Source: Mycobacterium genavense ATCC 51234
GTDB lineage: Bacteria; Actinomycetota; Actinomycetes; Mycobacteriales; Mycobacteriaceae
Direction: 5' to 3'
Assembly: GCF_000526915.1 (NCBI RefSeq)
Contig: NZ_JAGZ01000002.1
Span: 434,001-498,000, forward strand
DNA length: 64,000 nt
The notes beneath the pieces are model-generated. The model was not told the DNA's origin and ran no database searches. It saw nothing but the letters and a program-made list of their open reading frames with translations. The translations under genes and the position numbers were made by a program. Shown piece after piece: positions 13,920-23,314 of this stretch. Each line of letters starts with the position of its first letter. Position 1 is the first letter of the stretch.

Positions 13920-14200
13920 TTCTGCAGCTCCTTCGCTAGTACAGGCGGCCGGCCTATGCGATGAGTATGGACCTGCAAACGGCTGCGCGGGGATTTAGAA
14001 CAGGCGTGTCGCCATGGTGTAGTGGGATCGTGACTATTGTTACCAAAATGAAATCTTTCGCCCGGGGCAATATCGCCGCCGGGGATCGCCCGAAGAGGCG
14101 CATCAGGCCGACGGATCACCGCACCCGCACCTGCTCGTCGGCAACTATCCACACTCCCGCCGAGGCGCTGGATTCGCTTGCGGTAGAGCGGGTTTCGCTT
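13920..14200. other. Intergenic region between DUF732 gene and Rv1414-like gene
   Basis: These 281 bases carry no supported gene. A lower-GC patch at about 14020-14060 (ATTGTTACCAAAATGAAATC) stands out from the surrounding DNA and may mark a promoter for the leftward Rv1414-like gene. No terminator or repeat is evident. Confidence 0.4.
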
Positions 14201-14470
14201 CTATCGCCAGCCGGCGGGCAGGTCGATGACGTGATTGGGGCAGAAGTCCTGGGTCGCCAGCGAGATCACGTTTCGGGCCTGGCCGGCCGTCATCTTGGCG
14301 CGCAACACCATGAAGGCGTATTCGGCGGGCAGATAACCCAAATCGTGGCCGGCGGGATCATCCATCAGCTGACACGCCTCTTGTTCCTGGTTCGCGTCGG
14401 CACGAGCGGCACCCGCCCCGCATAGCGACGCCGCGCAGACCAAGGTGACGATTGCAGCCGCGGCCCTCAT
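14201..14470 (-). CDS. Small secreted DUF732-type protein
   Basis: An 89-residue exported protein. The ATG at 14470 forms an ATGA overlap with the ribE stop. The signal peptide [20 protein letters not shown] ends at the AxA site ARA-D (about residue 24). The about 65-residue mature domain (two cysteines, in EACQLM and DFCPNH, with YLPAEYAFMVLRAKMT between) is the small helical DUF732 pattern, very common in mycobacteria and of unknown function. The long frame upstream through ribE is a shadow. It replaces the differently sized Rv1413 of M. tuberculosis. Confidence 0.75.
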   Translation of the reverse strand: MRAAAAIVTLVCAASLCGAGAARADANQEQEACQLMDDPAGHDLGYLPAEYAFMVLRAKMTAGQARNVISLATQDFCPNHVIDLPAGWR

Positions 14471-15075
14471 TGATTTCTTGCGGTCATCAGCCGCTCGACG
14501 TACTTGGCGATCACGTCGACTTCGAGGTTCACCTGGGTGCCGACCGGCGCGCTGCCCAGGGTGGTCAGCTCCCGGGTGGTCGGGATCAGCGAGACCTCGA
14601 ACCAGTCCCGCGGCTGCGCGCCGAGGCCCGAGACCGTCAACGAGATCCCGTCGACGGTGATCGACCCCTTCTCGACGACATAGCGGGCGACGGCGGCGGG
14701 CATCTCGATGCGCACCACTTCCCAGTGCTCCGACGGTGTGCGGGCCACCACCTGCCCGGTGCCGTCGACGTGCCCCTGCACGATGTGCCCGCCGAGCCGG
14801 CCGTTGACCGCGGCGGCGCGCTCCAGGTTGACCCGCTTGCCGACCTGCAACCCACCCAGGTTGGACCGGTCCACGGTCTCGGCCATCACGTCGGCGGTGA
14901 ATTGGCCGTCGGCGAGCAGCTCGACGACCGTCAGGCACACCCCGTTGACGGCGATCGAATCCCCGTGCCCGGCGTCGGCGGTGACGACGGGGCCGCGGAT
15001 GGTCAGTCGGGCGGCGTCGGCGAGCATGTCGCGGCCGGTGACCTCGCCGAGTTCCTCGACTATTCCGGTGAACAT
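14467..15075 (-). CDS. ribE: Riboflavin synthase alpha chain
   Basis: A 202-residue riboflavin synthase (called ribC in M. tuberculosis, Rv1412) that dismutates two lumazines into riboflavin. Starts with the signature [10 protein letters not shown]. The two lumazine-binding repeats show [12 protein letters not shown] and [11 protein letters not shown], with [13 protein letters not shown] between. Full length and intact. Followed by a four-base overlap with the DUF732 gene. The upstream neighbour lprG is divergent. Confidence 0.97.
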   Translation of the reverse strand: MFTGIVEELGEVTGRDMLADAARLTIRGPVVTADAGHGDSIAVNGVCLTVVELLADGQFTADVMAETVDRSNLGGLQVGKRVNLERAAAVNGRLGGHIVQGHVDGTGQVVARTPSEHWEVVRIEMPAAVARYVVEKGSITVDGISLTVSGLGAQPRDWFEVSLIPTTRELTTLGSAPVGTQVNLEVDVIAKYVERLMTARNQ

Positions 15076-15206
15076 TCCATCAGGCTAATTCGCCGGCGCT
15101 TTGCCTGGTGAGCGGCCACGACCGACACGCGAAACGCCCTCGTCGCAGGGCCGGACAGGCCCCGCGTTCCGGAGTCCGGTCATCGCGCTCCTCTACGATG
15201 CACGGT

Positions 15207-15908
15207 ATGCAGACACGCCGACTCACGGCCGTCCTCGCTTCCCTGACCCTCGCCACCGCCCTGATCGCGGGCTGCTCGTCGGGTTCGAAGTACAGCGGCG
15301 GCCCGTTGCCCGACGCCACCACGCTGGTCAAGCAGTCCGCCGACGTCACCAAGACCGTCAAGAGCGTGCACCTGGTGCTGTCGACGCAGGGCAAGATTCC
15401 CGGGCTGCCGATCAAGAAGCTGACCGGCGACCTGACCACCGTCCCCAGCACCGCCGCGTCGGGCAACGCGCAGCTGTCGATGGCGGGCTCCGACATCGAC
15501 GCCAACTTCGTGGTCTACGACTCGGTGCTCTACGCGACGCTGACCCCGAACAAGTGGAGCGACTTCGGCAAGGCCTCCGACGTCTACGACGTCTCGGTGC
15601 TGCTGAGCCCGGACGCCGGCCTGGGCAACGTGCTGGCGAACTTCACCGACGCCAAGGCCGAGAGCCGCGAAACGATCAACGGCCAGAGCACCATCAAGAT
15701 CAGCGGGAAGGTCGCCCCGGACGCGGTGAACAAGATCATCCCGAGCCTGGCCGCCTCGCAGCCCGTCCCGGCCACCGTGTGGATTCAGGAGAGCGGCGAC
15801 CACCAGCTGGTGCAGGCCAACCTGGAGAAGAGCCAGGGCAACTCCGTCAGGGTGACGCTGTCGGACTGGGGTAAGCCGGTCACCGTCACCAAGCCCCCGG
15901 TGAGCTGA
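15207..15908 (+). CDS. lprG: LprG lipoprotein, triacylglyceride/lipoarabinomannan carrier
   Basis: A 233-residue lipoprotein beginning [20 protein letters not shown] and then lipobox IAGCSSGSK (Cys at about 22). The mature part keeps the LprG core ([64 protein letters not shown]). LprG has a hydrophobic pocket that carries triacylated lipids and works with P55 in lipid export and envelope assembly. An ATG three codons upstream (15198) is an alternative start; the longer open frame to 15108 is not supported. Its TGA overlaps the P55 ATG by one base, so they form a coupled operon on the strand opposite to the rib genes. Confidence 0.93.
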   Translation: MQTRRLTAVLASLTLATALIAGCSSGSKYSGGPLPDATTLVKQSADVTKTVKSVHLVLSTQGKIPGLPIKKLTGDLTTVPSTAASGNAQLSMAGSDIDANFVVYDSVLYATLTPNKWSDFGKASDVYDVSVLLSPDAGLGNVLANFTDAKAESRETINGQSTIKISGKVAPDAVNKIIPSLAASQPVPATVWIQESGDHQLVQANLEKSQGNSVRVTLSDWGKPVTVTKPPVS

Positions 15909-17461
15909 TGAGCATGCGAGCAGGACGCGGAATCGCGATCGGCGCGGGCAGCCTCGCCGTACTGCTGGGCGCGTTGGACGCCTACGTCGTCGTGACGATC
16001 ATGCGCGACATCATGAGCGACGTTCACATCCCGGTTAACCAGCTGCAGCGCATCACCTGGATCATCACGCTGTACCTGCTGGGCTACATCGCGGCGATGC
16101 CGCTGCTGGGCCGGGCCTCCGATCGCTTCGGCCGCAAGCTGGTGCTGCAGATCAGCCTGGCGTTGTTCATCGTCGGCTCGGTGATCACCGCGCTGGCCGG
16201 CCATTGGGGCGACTTCCACCTGCTGGTCGCCGGCCGTACCGTCCAGGGCATCGCCAGCGGCGCGCTGCTGCCGGTCACGCTGGCCCTGGGCGCCGATCTG
16301 TGGGCGCAGCGCAACCGCGCCAGCGTGCTGGGCGGCATCGGTGCCGCCCAGGAGCTCGGCAGCGTGCTAGGCCCGCTGTACGGGATCTTCATCGTCTGGT
16401 TGTTCCACGACTGGCGCTACGTGTTCTGGATCAACGTGCCGATGACCCTGATCGCGATGGTGATGATCCAGTTCAGCCTGCCGGCGCACCAACGCGCCGA
16501 GGAGCCGGAACGGGTCGACGTGGTCGGCGGCGTGGTGCTGGCCGTCGCGCTGGGCCTGGCGGTCATCGGGCTGTACAACCCGGCGCCCGACGGCAAGACG
16601 ATCCTGCCCAGCTACGGGCTGCCGCTGGTGATCGGCGCCGTGGTGGTCGGGGTGGTGTTCATCCTCTGGGAGCGCTTCTCCCGCACCCGGCTCATCGAAC
16701 CCACCGGGGTGCACTTCCGGCCGTTCTTGGCCGCGCTCGGCGCCTCCGTGGCCGCCGGTGCCGCGCTGATGGTGACCCTGGTCAACGTCGAACTGTTCGG
16801 CCAGGGCGTGCTGCAGATGTCCCAGGCGCAGGCCGCCGGTCTGCTGCTGTGGTTTCTGATCGCGCTGCCGATCGGGGCGGTGGTGGGCGGTTTCATCGCG
16901 ACCCGGATCGGCGACCGGGCGACGACGTTCGTCGGGCTGCTGATCGCGGCCTACGGGTACTGGCTGATCCACTACTGGCGGATGGACGTGATGACCCAGC
17001 ATCACGACCTGTTCGGAGTCAGCCTGCCGCTGGTCCACACCGACCTGCTGGTCGCCGGACTGGGCCTGGGCCTGGTGATCGGCCCGCTGACCTCGGCCGC
17101 GCTGCGGGTGGTGCCGTCGGCCCAGCACGGCATCGCCTCCGCGGCGGTGGTGGTCGCCCGGATGACGGGCATGCTGATCGGCGTCGCGGCGCTGAGCGCC
17201 TGGGGGCTGTACCGCTTCAACCAGATCATCGCGGGGCTGTCGGCGCAGATCCCGCCCGACGCGACGCTGCTGGAACGCATCGCGGCCCAGGCCACCCTGT
17301 ACCTGAAGGCGTTCGCCCTGATGTACGGCGACATCTTCGCGGCCACCGTCGTCATCTGCGTGGTGGGAGCGCTGCTGGGTCTGCTGCTCGGCAGCCGCAA
17401 GGAGCACGCCGAGGAGCCGGCAGTCGCCGAGCAGGAACCCGTCGCGTTGGGCGAACGCTAG
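15908..17461 (+). CDS. P55 major-facilitator efflux transporter
   Basis: A 517-residue MFS protein of the 14-segment drug:proton family (Rv1410c, P55). Motif A-like [10 protein letters not shown] follows helix 2, helix 1 has [15 protein letters not shown], and the rest alternates hydrophobic helices to a charged C-terminal tail. With LprG it exports triacylglycerides and affects drug tolerance and surface lipids. Start overlaps the lprG stop. Its stop shares CTAG (17458-17461) with the convergent ribD stop. Intact. Confidence 0.93.
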   Translation: MSMRAGRGIAIGAGSLAVLLGALDAYVVVTIMRDIMSDVHIPVNQLQRITWIITLYLLGYIAAMPLLGRASDRFGRKLVLQISLALFIVGSVITALAGHWGDFHLLVAGRTVQGIASGALLPVTLALGADLWAQRNRASVLGGIGAAQELGSVLGPLYGIFIVWLFHDWRYVFWINVPMTLIAMVMIQFSLPAHQRAEEPERVDVVGGVVLAVALGLAVIGLYNPAPDGKTILPSYGLPLVIGAVVVGVVFILWERFSRTRLIEPTGVHFRPFLAALGASVAAGAALMVTLVNVELFGQGVLQMSQAQAAGLLLWFLIALPIGAVVGGFIATRIGDRATTFVGLLIAAYGYWLIHYWRMDVMTQHHDLFGVSLPLVHTDLLVAGLGLGLVIGPLTSAALRVVPSAQHGIASAAVVVARMTGMLIGVAALSAWGLYRFNQIIAGLSAQIPPDATLLERIAAQATLYLKAFALMYGDIFAATVVICVVGALLGLLLGSRKEHAEEPAVAEQEPVALGER

Positions 17462-18483
17462 CCGCGCTGTGGCACCAGGCTGAGCAGCAGATCCGGGCCG
17501 ACCCGGTCGGCGCCGTCGAAGCGCCACCGCGACGCCCGGGTGATGGTCGGCACGCCGATGTCGCCGACCGCGGTGACCGGTCCACCCAGCAGGATCGGTG
17601 CGACGTAGGTCAGGATCCGGTCGATCGCCTCTTCTCGCAGGAACGCACTCGCCAGGGTGGGACCGCCCTCCAGCAACACGTCGGTGCGGTCCGAGAGCGC
17701 CTTGAGCACCTCCAACGGTTCACGGGTGCGAATCACCATGGTGCGCGAATCGTCGTTGAGAACCTTTGCCTCGGAATGTATTTCGCGCATCCCGACCACG
17801 ACGCGCAACGGTTGCTTCTCGGCGAGCGAGCCGTCGGGCAGCCGGGCGGTCAGCGCCGGATCGTCGGCCAGCACGGTGCCGGTCCCGACGACGATCGCGT
17901 CGGCGGCGGCGCGGCGGCGGTGCAGGTCCAACCGCGCGGCCTCGCTGGAGATCCACCGGCTGGTGCCGTCGGCGGCGGCGCTGCGACCGTCGAGGCTGCT
18001 GGCGTATTTCCATGTCACATGCGGCATTCCGGTCCGCTGCTTGTGCAGCCACTCGCGCAGCGGTCCGCCGGCGACCTCCTCGGCCAGCACGCCGGCCGTC
18101 ACCTGCACGCCCGCTTCCGAGAGCCGGGCCGTGCCGCCCGCCGCGACCTCGTTCGGATCGGTGACGGCGTAAACGACCGTCCGCACGCCGGCGTCGATCA
18201 GGGCGTTCACGCACGGCGGCGTCTTGCCGTAGTGGTTGCACGGCTCCAGCGTGACCACCGCGGTTCCCCCGGCCGCCAGGGCGCCGGCCCGGCGCAGTGC
18301 CAACACCTCGGCGTGGTCGCCGCCGGCCGGCTCGGTGCCCCCGACGCCGACCACCGTGCCGCCGGCATCCAGGATCACCGCCCCGACCGGCGGATTCGGG
18401 TAGGTGCCGCCCTTGACCAGATTCGACTGCTCGATCGCCAAACGCATTGCGGCGTCGAGGTTCTCAACGGGTGCGGCGCTCAC
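17458..18483 (-). CDS. ribD: RibD, bifunctional pyrimidine deaminase/reductase
   Basis: A 341-residue riboflavin enzyme (ribG in M. tuberculosis). The N-terminal deaminase has the zinc motif [10 protein letters not shown] and [14 protein letters not shown]. The C-terminal reductase has [35 protein letters not shown] and [13 protein letters not shown]. The GTG at 18483 gives a GTGA overlap with the rpe stop and a length like the M. tuberculosis protein. The longer upstream frame is an rpe shadow. Intact. Transcribed after rpe. Confidence 0.94.
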   Translation of the reverse strand: MSAAPVENLDAAMRLAIEQSNLVKGGTYPNPPVGAVILDAGGTVVGVGGTEPAGGDHAEVLALRRAGALAAGGTAVVTLEPCNHYGKTPPCVNALIDAGVRTVVYAVTDPNEVAAGGTARLSEAGVQVTAGVLAEEVAGGPLREWLHKQRTGMPHVTWKYASSLDGRSAAADGTSRWISSEAARLDLHRRRAAADAIVVGTGTVLADDPALTARLPDGSLAEKQPLRVVVGMREIHSEAKVLNDDSRTMVIRTREPLEVLKALSDRTDVLLEGGPTLASAFLREEAIDRILTYVAPILLGGPVTAVGDIGVPTITRASRWRFDGADRVGPDLLLSLVPQRG

Positions 18484-19169
18484 TGCCGTAGATGCGGGGA
18501 CGCGGCGCCGGCCTGACGTCGCAGCGCCTCGATCGCGGCCTTCGGGTCGGCCGCGCCGTAGACCGCCGAACCGGCGACGAAGCAGTCGACTCCGGCCTCG
18601 GCGGCCTCCTCGATCGTGTCGGCATTGATGCCGCCGTCGATCTCGACCAGGATCGTCAACTCCCCCGCGTCGACCATCTTGCGCACGATGCGGACCTTGC
18701 TCAGCACCTCCGGGATGAAGCTCTGACCGCCGAAGCCCGGTTCGACCGACATGATCAGCAGGGTGTCGAACTGCGGCAGGATTTCCAGATACGGCTCCAG
18801 CGGAGTTCCCGGCTTGACGCTGATCCCCGCCTTGGCGCCCGCGGCCCAAATGTCGCGGGCCACCCCGGTCGGGTTCTCGGTCGCCTCGGCGTGGAACGTG
18901 ACGTTGTAGGCGCCGGCCTCGGCGTACGGCGGGGCCCACCGGTCCGGGTTGTCGATCATCAGGTGGCAGTCCATCGGGATGCTCGTGGCGGCCAGCAGGC
19001 TCTCCACCACCGGCAGCCCGATCGTCAGGTTGGGCACGAAGTGGCCGTCCATCACGTCGACGTGCAGCCAGTCGGCGCCAGTCACGGCCGCCGCCTCGTC
19101 GGCGAGCCGGGCGAAATCGGCGGCCAGGATCGACGGGGCTATCAGGGGTCCACCGGTGCTGCCAGCCAT
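18480..19169 (-). CDS. rpe: Ribulose-phosphate 3-epimerase
   Basis: A 229-residue TIM-barrel enzyme interconverting ribulose-5-P and xylulose-5-P, and so feeding the ribulose-5-P used by RibBA. Starts [19 protein letters not shown]. Metal and catalytic motifs [30 protein letters not shown] and EIDGGIN are all present. ATG 19169 matches the M. tuberculosis length; a start eight codons upstream is possible. Lies 73 bases after rsmB and is coupled to ribD. Confidence 0.96.
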   Translation of the reverse strand: MAGSTGGPLIAPSILAADFARLADEAAAVTGADWLHVDVMDGHFVPNLTIGLPVVESLLAATSIPMDCHLMIDNPDRWAPPYAEAGAYNVTFHAEATENPTGVARDIWAAGAKAGISVKPGTPLEPYLEILPQFDTLLIMSVEPGFGGQSFIPEVLSKVRIVRKMVDAGELTILVEIDGGINADTIEEAAEAGVDCFVAGSAVYGAADPKAAIEALRRQAGAASPHLRQ

Positions 19170-19242
19170 GTGCGCCACATTACTGAGGGTCATCCAGGCG
19201 ACGCAGCGCGGCGGCGCACAGGCCGGTCGTGTCGCCGAGGGG

Positions 19243-20625
19243 CTACCCCGCCACGCGGCGCAACGCCGCGGCGAACATCGCATCGGTGCCGTGCCGGTGC
19301 GGCCACAGCTGCACATGGGGTCCCTCGCCGAGCTCGGCGGGCGCGAACAGCGGCCGAGTATCCAAGGCCTGCACCGGATGACGGCGCAGCGCGTCGGCCA
19401 CCACCCCCACCGTCTCGGCCAGATGCGGCGAGCAGGTCGAGTAGAGCACCACGCCGCCGGGGCGGGTCAGCGCGATCGCGGCGGCCAGCAGTTCGCGCTG
19501 CAGCTTGGTCAGCGCGGGCACGTCGGACGGCTGCCGGCGCCACCGCGCCTCGGGGCGGCGCCGCAAGGCGCCCAGCCCGGTGCAGGGCACGTCGACGAGC
19601 ACCCGGTCGAAGCCCGGCTCGAAGCCGGTCGCGCGCCCGTCGACCCGCACCACGTCGACGTCGAGCCCGCGGGTGTTCTCGACGACCAGGTCCGCGCGGC
19701 CCGGCGCCGGCTCGACCGCGGTGACCCGGGCGCCGTGCTCGACGGCCAGGGCGGCCAGCAGCGCGGTCTTGCCGCCCGGACCGGCGCACAGGTCGAGCCA
19801 GCGGCCGGTGTCGTCGTCGACGGACGCCAGCGTCAGCGCGCGGGCCACCAACTGGCTGCCCTCGTCCTGCACGATCGCCCGGGCCTCGCGCACCGGCGCC
19901 AGCTGTCCCGGATCGCCGCCGGGCAGATACACCGCGTACGGCGAGTAGCGGCCGGGCGTGCCGCCGACGGCCTCGGCCAGCGCCGCCGCGCTCAGCACGC
20001 CCGGGCGCGCGGCCAGGTGTACCTGGGGTCGCTCGTCGTCGCTGGTCAGCACGGCGTCGAGCTCGCCGGCGTCCGGGCCCAGCGCGTCGGCGAAGGCCTG
20101 CGCGATCCAACGCGGGTGGGCGTGCACGAACGCGGCGTGCCCGATCGGATCGCGCGCCGGATCGGGCGCCAGTTCGGCGACCCAGGAGCTCTCGTCGCGC
20201 CCGGAGATGGTCCGCAGCACGCCGTTGACGAAACCTGCTCGCGCCGAATCGAATTCGACCCCGGCCTGTTCGACGGTGGTCGACACCGCGGCGTGCGCGC
20301 CGACCCGGGTGCGCAGCAATTGATAGGTGCCCATCCGCAGCAGATCGAGCAGCACCGGGTTGATCGCCTCCGGCGGGCGCCCGGCAGCCGCGCCGATGAC
20401 CGCGTCGAGCAGGCCACGAGTGCGGCAGGTGCCGTAGGTGAGCTCGGTGGCGAACGCCGCGTCGCGCCCGGTGATGCCCCGGTCGCGTAGCAGCGCCGGC
20501 AGGGCCAGGTTGGCGTACGCGTCGCGCTCGCCGACCGCGCGGAGCACCTCGAAGGCGGCGGCGCGGGCGGGATCCAGTGGCTTGCGCCGTTTGGGCGGCC
20601 GGCGCTGTTTCGGGGCCGGGCTCAT
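19243..20625 (-). CDS. rsmB: RsmB/Fmu, 16S rRNA cytosine-C5 methyltransferase
   Basis: A 460-residue RNA m5C methyltransferase. The first about 160 residues are a NusB-like domain ([30 protein letters not shown]). The catalytic domain has the SAM site [13 protein letters not shown] and the two family cysteines in VDVPCTGLG and STCSPH. It modifies C967-type positions in the small ribosomal subunit. ATG overlaps the fmt stop. The N-terminal basic stretch ([11 protein letters not shown]) may help RNA binding. Intact. Confidence 0.94.
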   Translation of the reverse strand: MSPAPKQRRPPKRRKPLDPARAAAFEVLRAVGERDAYANLALPALLRDRGITGRDAAFATELTYGTCRTRGLLDAVIGAAAGRPPEAINPVLLDLLRMGTYQLLRTRVGAHAAVSTTVEQAGVEFDSARAGFVNGVLRTISGRDESSWVAELAPDPARDPIGHAAFVHAHPRWIAQAFADALGPDAGELDAVLTSDDERPQVHLAARPGVLSAAALAEAVGGTPGRYSPYAVYLPGGDPGQLAPVREARAIVQDEGSQLVARALTLASVDDDTGRWLDLCAGPGGKTALLAALAVEHGARVTAVEPAPGRADLVVENTRGLDVDVVRVDGRATGFEPGFDRVLVDVPCTGLGALRRRPEARWRRQPSDVPALTKLQRELLAAAIALTRPGGVVLYSTCSPHLAETVGVVADALRRHPVQALDTRPLFAPAELGEGPHVQLWPHRHGTDAMFAAALRRVAG

Positions 20626-21560
20626 GAGGCCCGTGCGGCGGCGTCCAGCCGGGCGCCGCGCGCCCAGTCGACGGCGTTCATGAGTTTCTTGCCGGGGGGC
20701 TGAATCTGGCCCAGCCGCACCGGTTCCGAGCCGGTGCCGATCCGCACGTTCTTGCGGTCCACCTGAATTGCGCCGGGCGGCAACGACTCTGGAGTGTCCG
20801 TGTCGATCTGTACCGGTCCCAGTTTGATCCGCAGGTCGTCGATCATCGTCCAGGCCCCGGGGTTGGGGGTGACCGCGCGGATCCGGCGCTCGATCACCGC
20901 GGCCGGCAGGTCCCAGCGCACCCGGGCCTCCTCGACGGTGATCTTGGGAGCGATGCTGACGGCGTCGGCCGGTTGCGGTCGCGGTGTCAGGGTCCCGTCG
21001 GCAATGCCGTCCAGCGTGGCCGACAACAGCGCCGCACCCGAAATGGCAAGTCGTTCAAGCAGATCGCCTGCGGTATCGGTCGGCCGGATCGTCTCGGTCA
21101 CCACGCCGTAGACGGGTCCGGAGTCCAGGCTGGGCTCGATCCGAAACGTCGTCGCCCCCGTGATGGTGTCCCCCGCGACGATGGCGGCCTGCACCGGCGC
21201 CGCGCCGCGCCAGGCCGGCAGCAGCGAGAAGTGCAGGTTGATCCAGCCGCGCGGGGGCACCGCGAGCAGGGCGTCGCGCAGCAGCGCACCGTAGGCCACC
21301 ACCGGGCAGCAGTCCGGGGCGAACTCGGCCAGTTCGGCGACGAACTCCGGTGAGTTCGGCCGCGACGGCCGCAACACCGGGATGCCGCGGTCGAGTGCCT
21401 CGCGGGCCACCGGGAACGGTTCCGGCTTGCCGCGGCGCCCGGACGCGGCATCGGGCCGGGTCAGCACCGCCACGACGTCGTGGCCGGGCGCCTCGATCAG
21501 ACGGCGCAGCGCAGGCAGCGCGGGTTCGGGGGTGCCGGCGAAGACGAGACGCACCGGCAC
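20622..21560 (-). CDS. fmt: Methionyl-tRNA formyltransferase
   Basis: A 312-residue enzyme that formylates initiator Met-tRNA using 10-formyl-THF. N-terminal Rossmann fold begins [19 protein letters not shown]. Catalytic block [16 protein letters not shown] contains the HxSLLPxxRG motif. GTG start at 21560 gives MPVRLVF. C-terminal OB-fold region ends [15 protein letters not shown]. Coupled to rsmB by ATGA overlap. Intact. Confidence 0.96.
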   Translation of the reverse strand: MPVRLVFAGTPEPALPALRRLIEAPGHDVVAVLTRPDAASGRRGKPEPFPVAREALDRGIPVLRPSRPNSPEFVAELAEFAPDCCPVVAYGALLRDALLAVPPRGWINLHFSLLPAWRGAAPVQAAIVAGDTITGATTFRIEPSLDSGPVYGVVTETIRPTDTAGDLLERLAISGAALLSATLDGIADGTLTPRPQPADAVSIAPKITVEEARVRWDLPAAVIERRIRAVTPNPGAWTMIDDLRIKLGPVQIDTDTPESLPPGAIQVDRKNVRIGTGSEPVRLGQIQPPGKKLMNAVDWARGARLDAAARAS

Positions 21561-21621
21561 AGTCTATGAAGCACCGGATCCGGCCCGGCCGCGCGAGCCG
21601 CCGGGCGGGCAGACAATTGCC

Positions 21622-21650
21622 TATGTATACTATTGCTACTGCATATAGTT
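21622..21650. promoter_or_regulatory. Operator-like motif upstream of the methyltransferase gene
   Basis: An AT-rich island in GC-rich DNA contains ATGTATACTATTGCT (21623-21637), followed by GCATATAG. The same 15-base core, with two transitions, occurs twice upstream of the neighbouring marR gene (23111-23125 and 23132-23146). Shared motifs at a regulator and its neighbour suggest a MarR operator. The motif is 70-85 bases before the ATG. Confidence 0.65.
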
Positions 21651-21706
21651 GTGCCGGAGACAACGAGGTCGGGTGCGCAGCTCTAACCCACTCCCCAGGA
21701 GGACTG

Positions 21707-22525
21707 ATGACTCTCGACGTGACCATGCCCGACGATCTTGCCGCGACCCACCGCGCCATGTGGGCCCTCGGCGATTACGCGCTGATGGCCGAGGAAGTAA
21801 TGGCACCGCTGGGCCCGATCCTGGTGTCCGCCACCGGCATTGGGCCCGGTGTCCGAGTGCTCGATGTCGCCGCGGGCTCGGGCAATATCTCGCTTCCCGC
21901 GGCCGGCACGGGTGCCGCCGTGGTGTCCACCGACCTCACACCGGAACTGTTGCAACGGTCTCGGGCACGGGCCGCCGCACAGGGGCTGACGCTGGAGTAC
22001 CGGGAGGCCAACGCCCATGCGCTGCCGTTCGCCGACAACGAGTTCGACGTGGTGATGTCGGCGATCGGCGTGCAGTTCGCGCCGAACCACCGGCTGGCGG
22101 CCGGCGAGCTGGTGCGCGTCTGCCGGCCGGGCGGGACGATCGGCCTGATCAGCTGGACCCCGGAAGGTTTCTTCGGTCGCATGCTGGCCGCCATCCGGCC
22201 CTACCGGCCGAGCCTCTCACCGGCCGTGCCACCGGCGGCGCTGTGGGGACGCGAACGCTACCTCGCGGGACTGCTGGGCGAGCCGATCGGTCGGGTCACC
22301 GTGGTGCGGGGCCTGTTGGAAGTCAACCGATTCGACTGTGCCACAGCGGTTCACGAGTACTTCAAGAACCACTACGGCCCGACCATCGAGGCCTACGCGA
22401 ACATCGGCCACGACCGGGTGCTGGCCGCCGAACTCGACGCGCAACTCGTCGAACTCGCCGCGCAGTACCTGACCGACGGCACCATGCGGTGGGAATACCT
22501 ACTGTTCACCGGGGAAAAGCGCTGA
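21707..22525 (+). CDS. SAM-dependent class I methyltransferase (Rv1405c-like)
   Basis: A 272-residue methyltransferase. SAM motif I reads VLDVAAGSGNISLPAA. VSTDLTPELL, EANAHALPFADNEFDVVMSA and the post-motif VCRPGGTIGLISW follow, the UbiE/Methyltransf_11 pattern. ATG 21707 is preceded by AGGAGG with a four-base spacer. Substrate unknown. M. tuberculosis has two paralogues (Rv1403c and Rv1405c) flanking the MarR gene Rv1404; only the Rv1405c-position copy is present here. Convergent with marR, with eight bases between stops. Confidence 0.88.
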   Translation: MTLDVTMPDDLAATHRAMWALGDYALMAEEVMAPLGPILVSATGIGPGVRVLDVAAGSGNISLPAAGTGAAVVSTDLTPELLQRSRARAAAQGLTLEYREANAHALPFADNEFDVVMSAIGVQFAPNHRLAAGELVRVCRPGGTIGLISWTPEGFFGRMLAAIRPYRPSLSPAVPPAALWGRERYLAGLLGEPIGRVTVVRGLLEVNRFDCATAVHEYFKNHYGPTIEAYANIGHDRVLAAELDAQLVELAAQYLTDGTMRWEYLLFTGEKR

Positions 22526-22533
22526 CGGGCCGC

Positions 22534-23016
22534 TCAGAGCTCGATGTCCAGGATGGCGTCGGGCTCTCCGCCGGCCGCGGTGAAGGCGGTCAGCGCCCGC
22601 ACCAGGCCGTGTCGCTCGGCCACCGGCATCTTTTCCACGATGGCGGCGATTTCCGCCCGCCGGTAGGCGGTGACGCGGCGCACCACCTCCCGGCCACGCT
22701 TGGTCAAGGCGGCGATCAGCTCGCGCCGGGACGTCGGGTGCGGTAGCCGATCGATCAGCCCCGCGGCGACGAGCCGGTCGACCATGCGTCCGGTGGCCGA
22801 CGGTTGCACGCCCAGCAGGCTGGCCAGCGTGGCCAGGTTGACCGGTCCCCGGTTGGACAGGATCACCAGGGTGCGGAACTGCGCGATGGTGATGTTCTCG
22901 TCGACCTGACCGATCGACCGGGCCGACAGGCTGACCAGCAACCGCGACGCGGTCAGCAACGCGTCGGTGATGGCATCGAGCGACTCGCTGGCTTCCATCA
23001 TGTTGTCCGTGGACAT
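22534..23016 (-). CDS. MarR-family transcriptional regulator (Rv1404-like)
   Basis: A 160-residue winged-helix repressor. The core ITIAQFRTLVILSNRGPVN and the recognition helix region ATLASLLGVQPSATGRMVDRL precede a wing PHPTSRRELIAALTKRG. ATG 23016 is chosen because GGAAAGGAAG lies about 7 bases upstream and the length equals Rv1404; a longer frame to 23076 has no such site. It probably represses itself and the facing methyltransferase through the shared motif. Rv1404 has been linked to acid and hypoxia responses in M. tuberculosis. Confidence 0.88.
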   Translation of the reverse strand: MSTDNMMEASESLDAITDALLTASRLLVSLSARSIGQVDENITIAQFRTLVILSNRGPVNLATLASLLGVQPSATGRMVDRLVAAGLIDRLPHPTSRRELIAALTKRGREVVRRVTAYRRAEIAAIVEKMPVAERHGLVRALTAFTAAGGEPDAILDIEL

Positions 23017-23106
23017 CCCGGCTTCCTTTCCAGAGCCCGTTCCGGGCCGCCGCGGGCTAAAGCGATCGCAGTGCACGGCCTACGAATGTCATAGAAAGGC
23101 ACTATT

Positions 23107-23147
23107 GCTCATGCATACTATCGCTGTGCTCATGCATACTATCGCTG
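23107..23147. promoter_or_regulatory. Double operator: two tandem 20-base direct repeats
   Basis: The 20-base unit GCTCATGCATACTATCGCTG occurs perfectly at 23107-23126 and 23128-23147, a 21-base period (two helical turns) that would place two dimers on one DNA face. It lies about 90-130 bases upstream of marR. The core is the motif found upstream of the methyltransferase. One copy may have served the divergent Rv1403c-type gene, which is now missing. The rest of 23017-23314 holds no gene. Confidence 0.7.
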
Positions 23148-23314
23148 CGGTAGGCAATCTGCACAGCCGAACGGGAAATTGCTGCCCGGCCGGTGGCCGG
23201 CCGCTGTGCGGCACGTCCGGACGCGCCGATTGGGAGCATCACAACAGTTCAGCGGCATGATAGTAGCCCGGGTCACCGGTCGCGCGCGACGAGAGTGCGC
23301 CCGGTGGTCCCGAT

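Noticed and set aside
16367..17527. Long antisense frame opposite P55
   Set aside because: His/Gln/Asp/Arg-rich composition is the usual antisense shadow of a high-GC membrane protein gene. There is no ribosome site or homologous motif.
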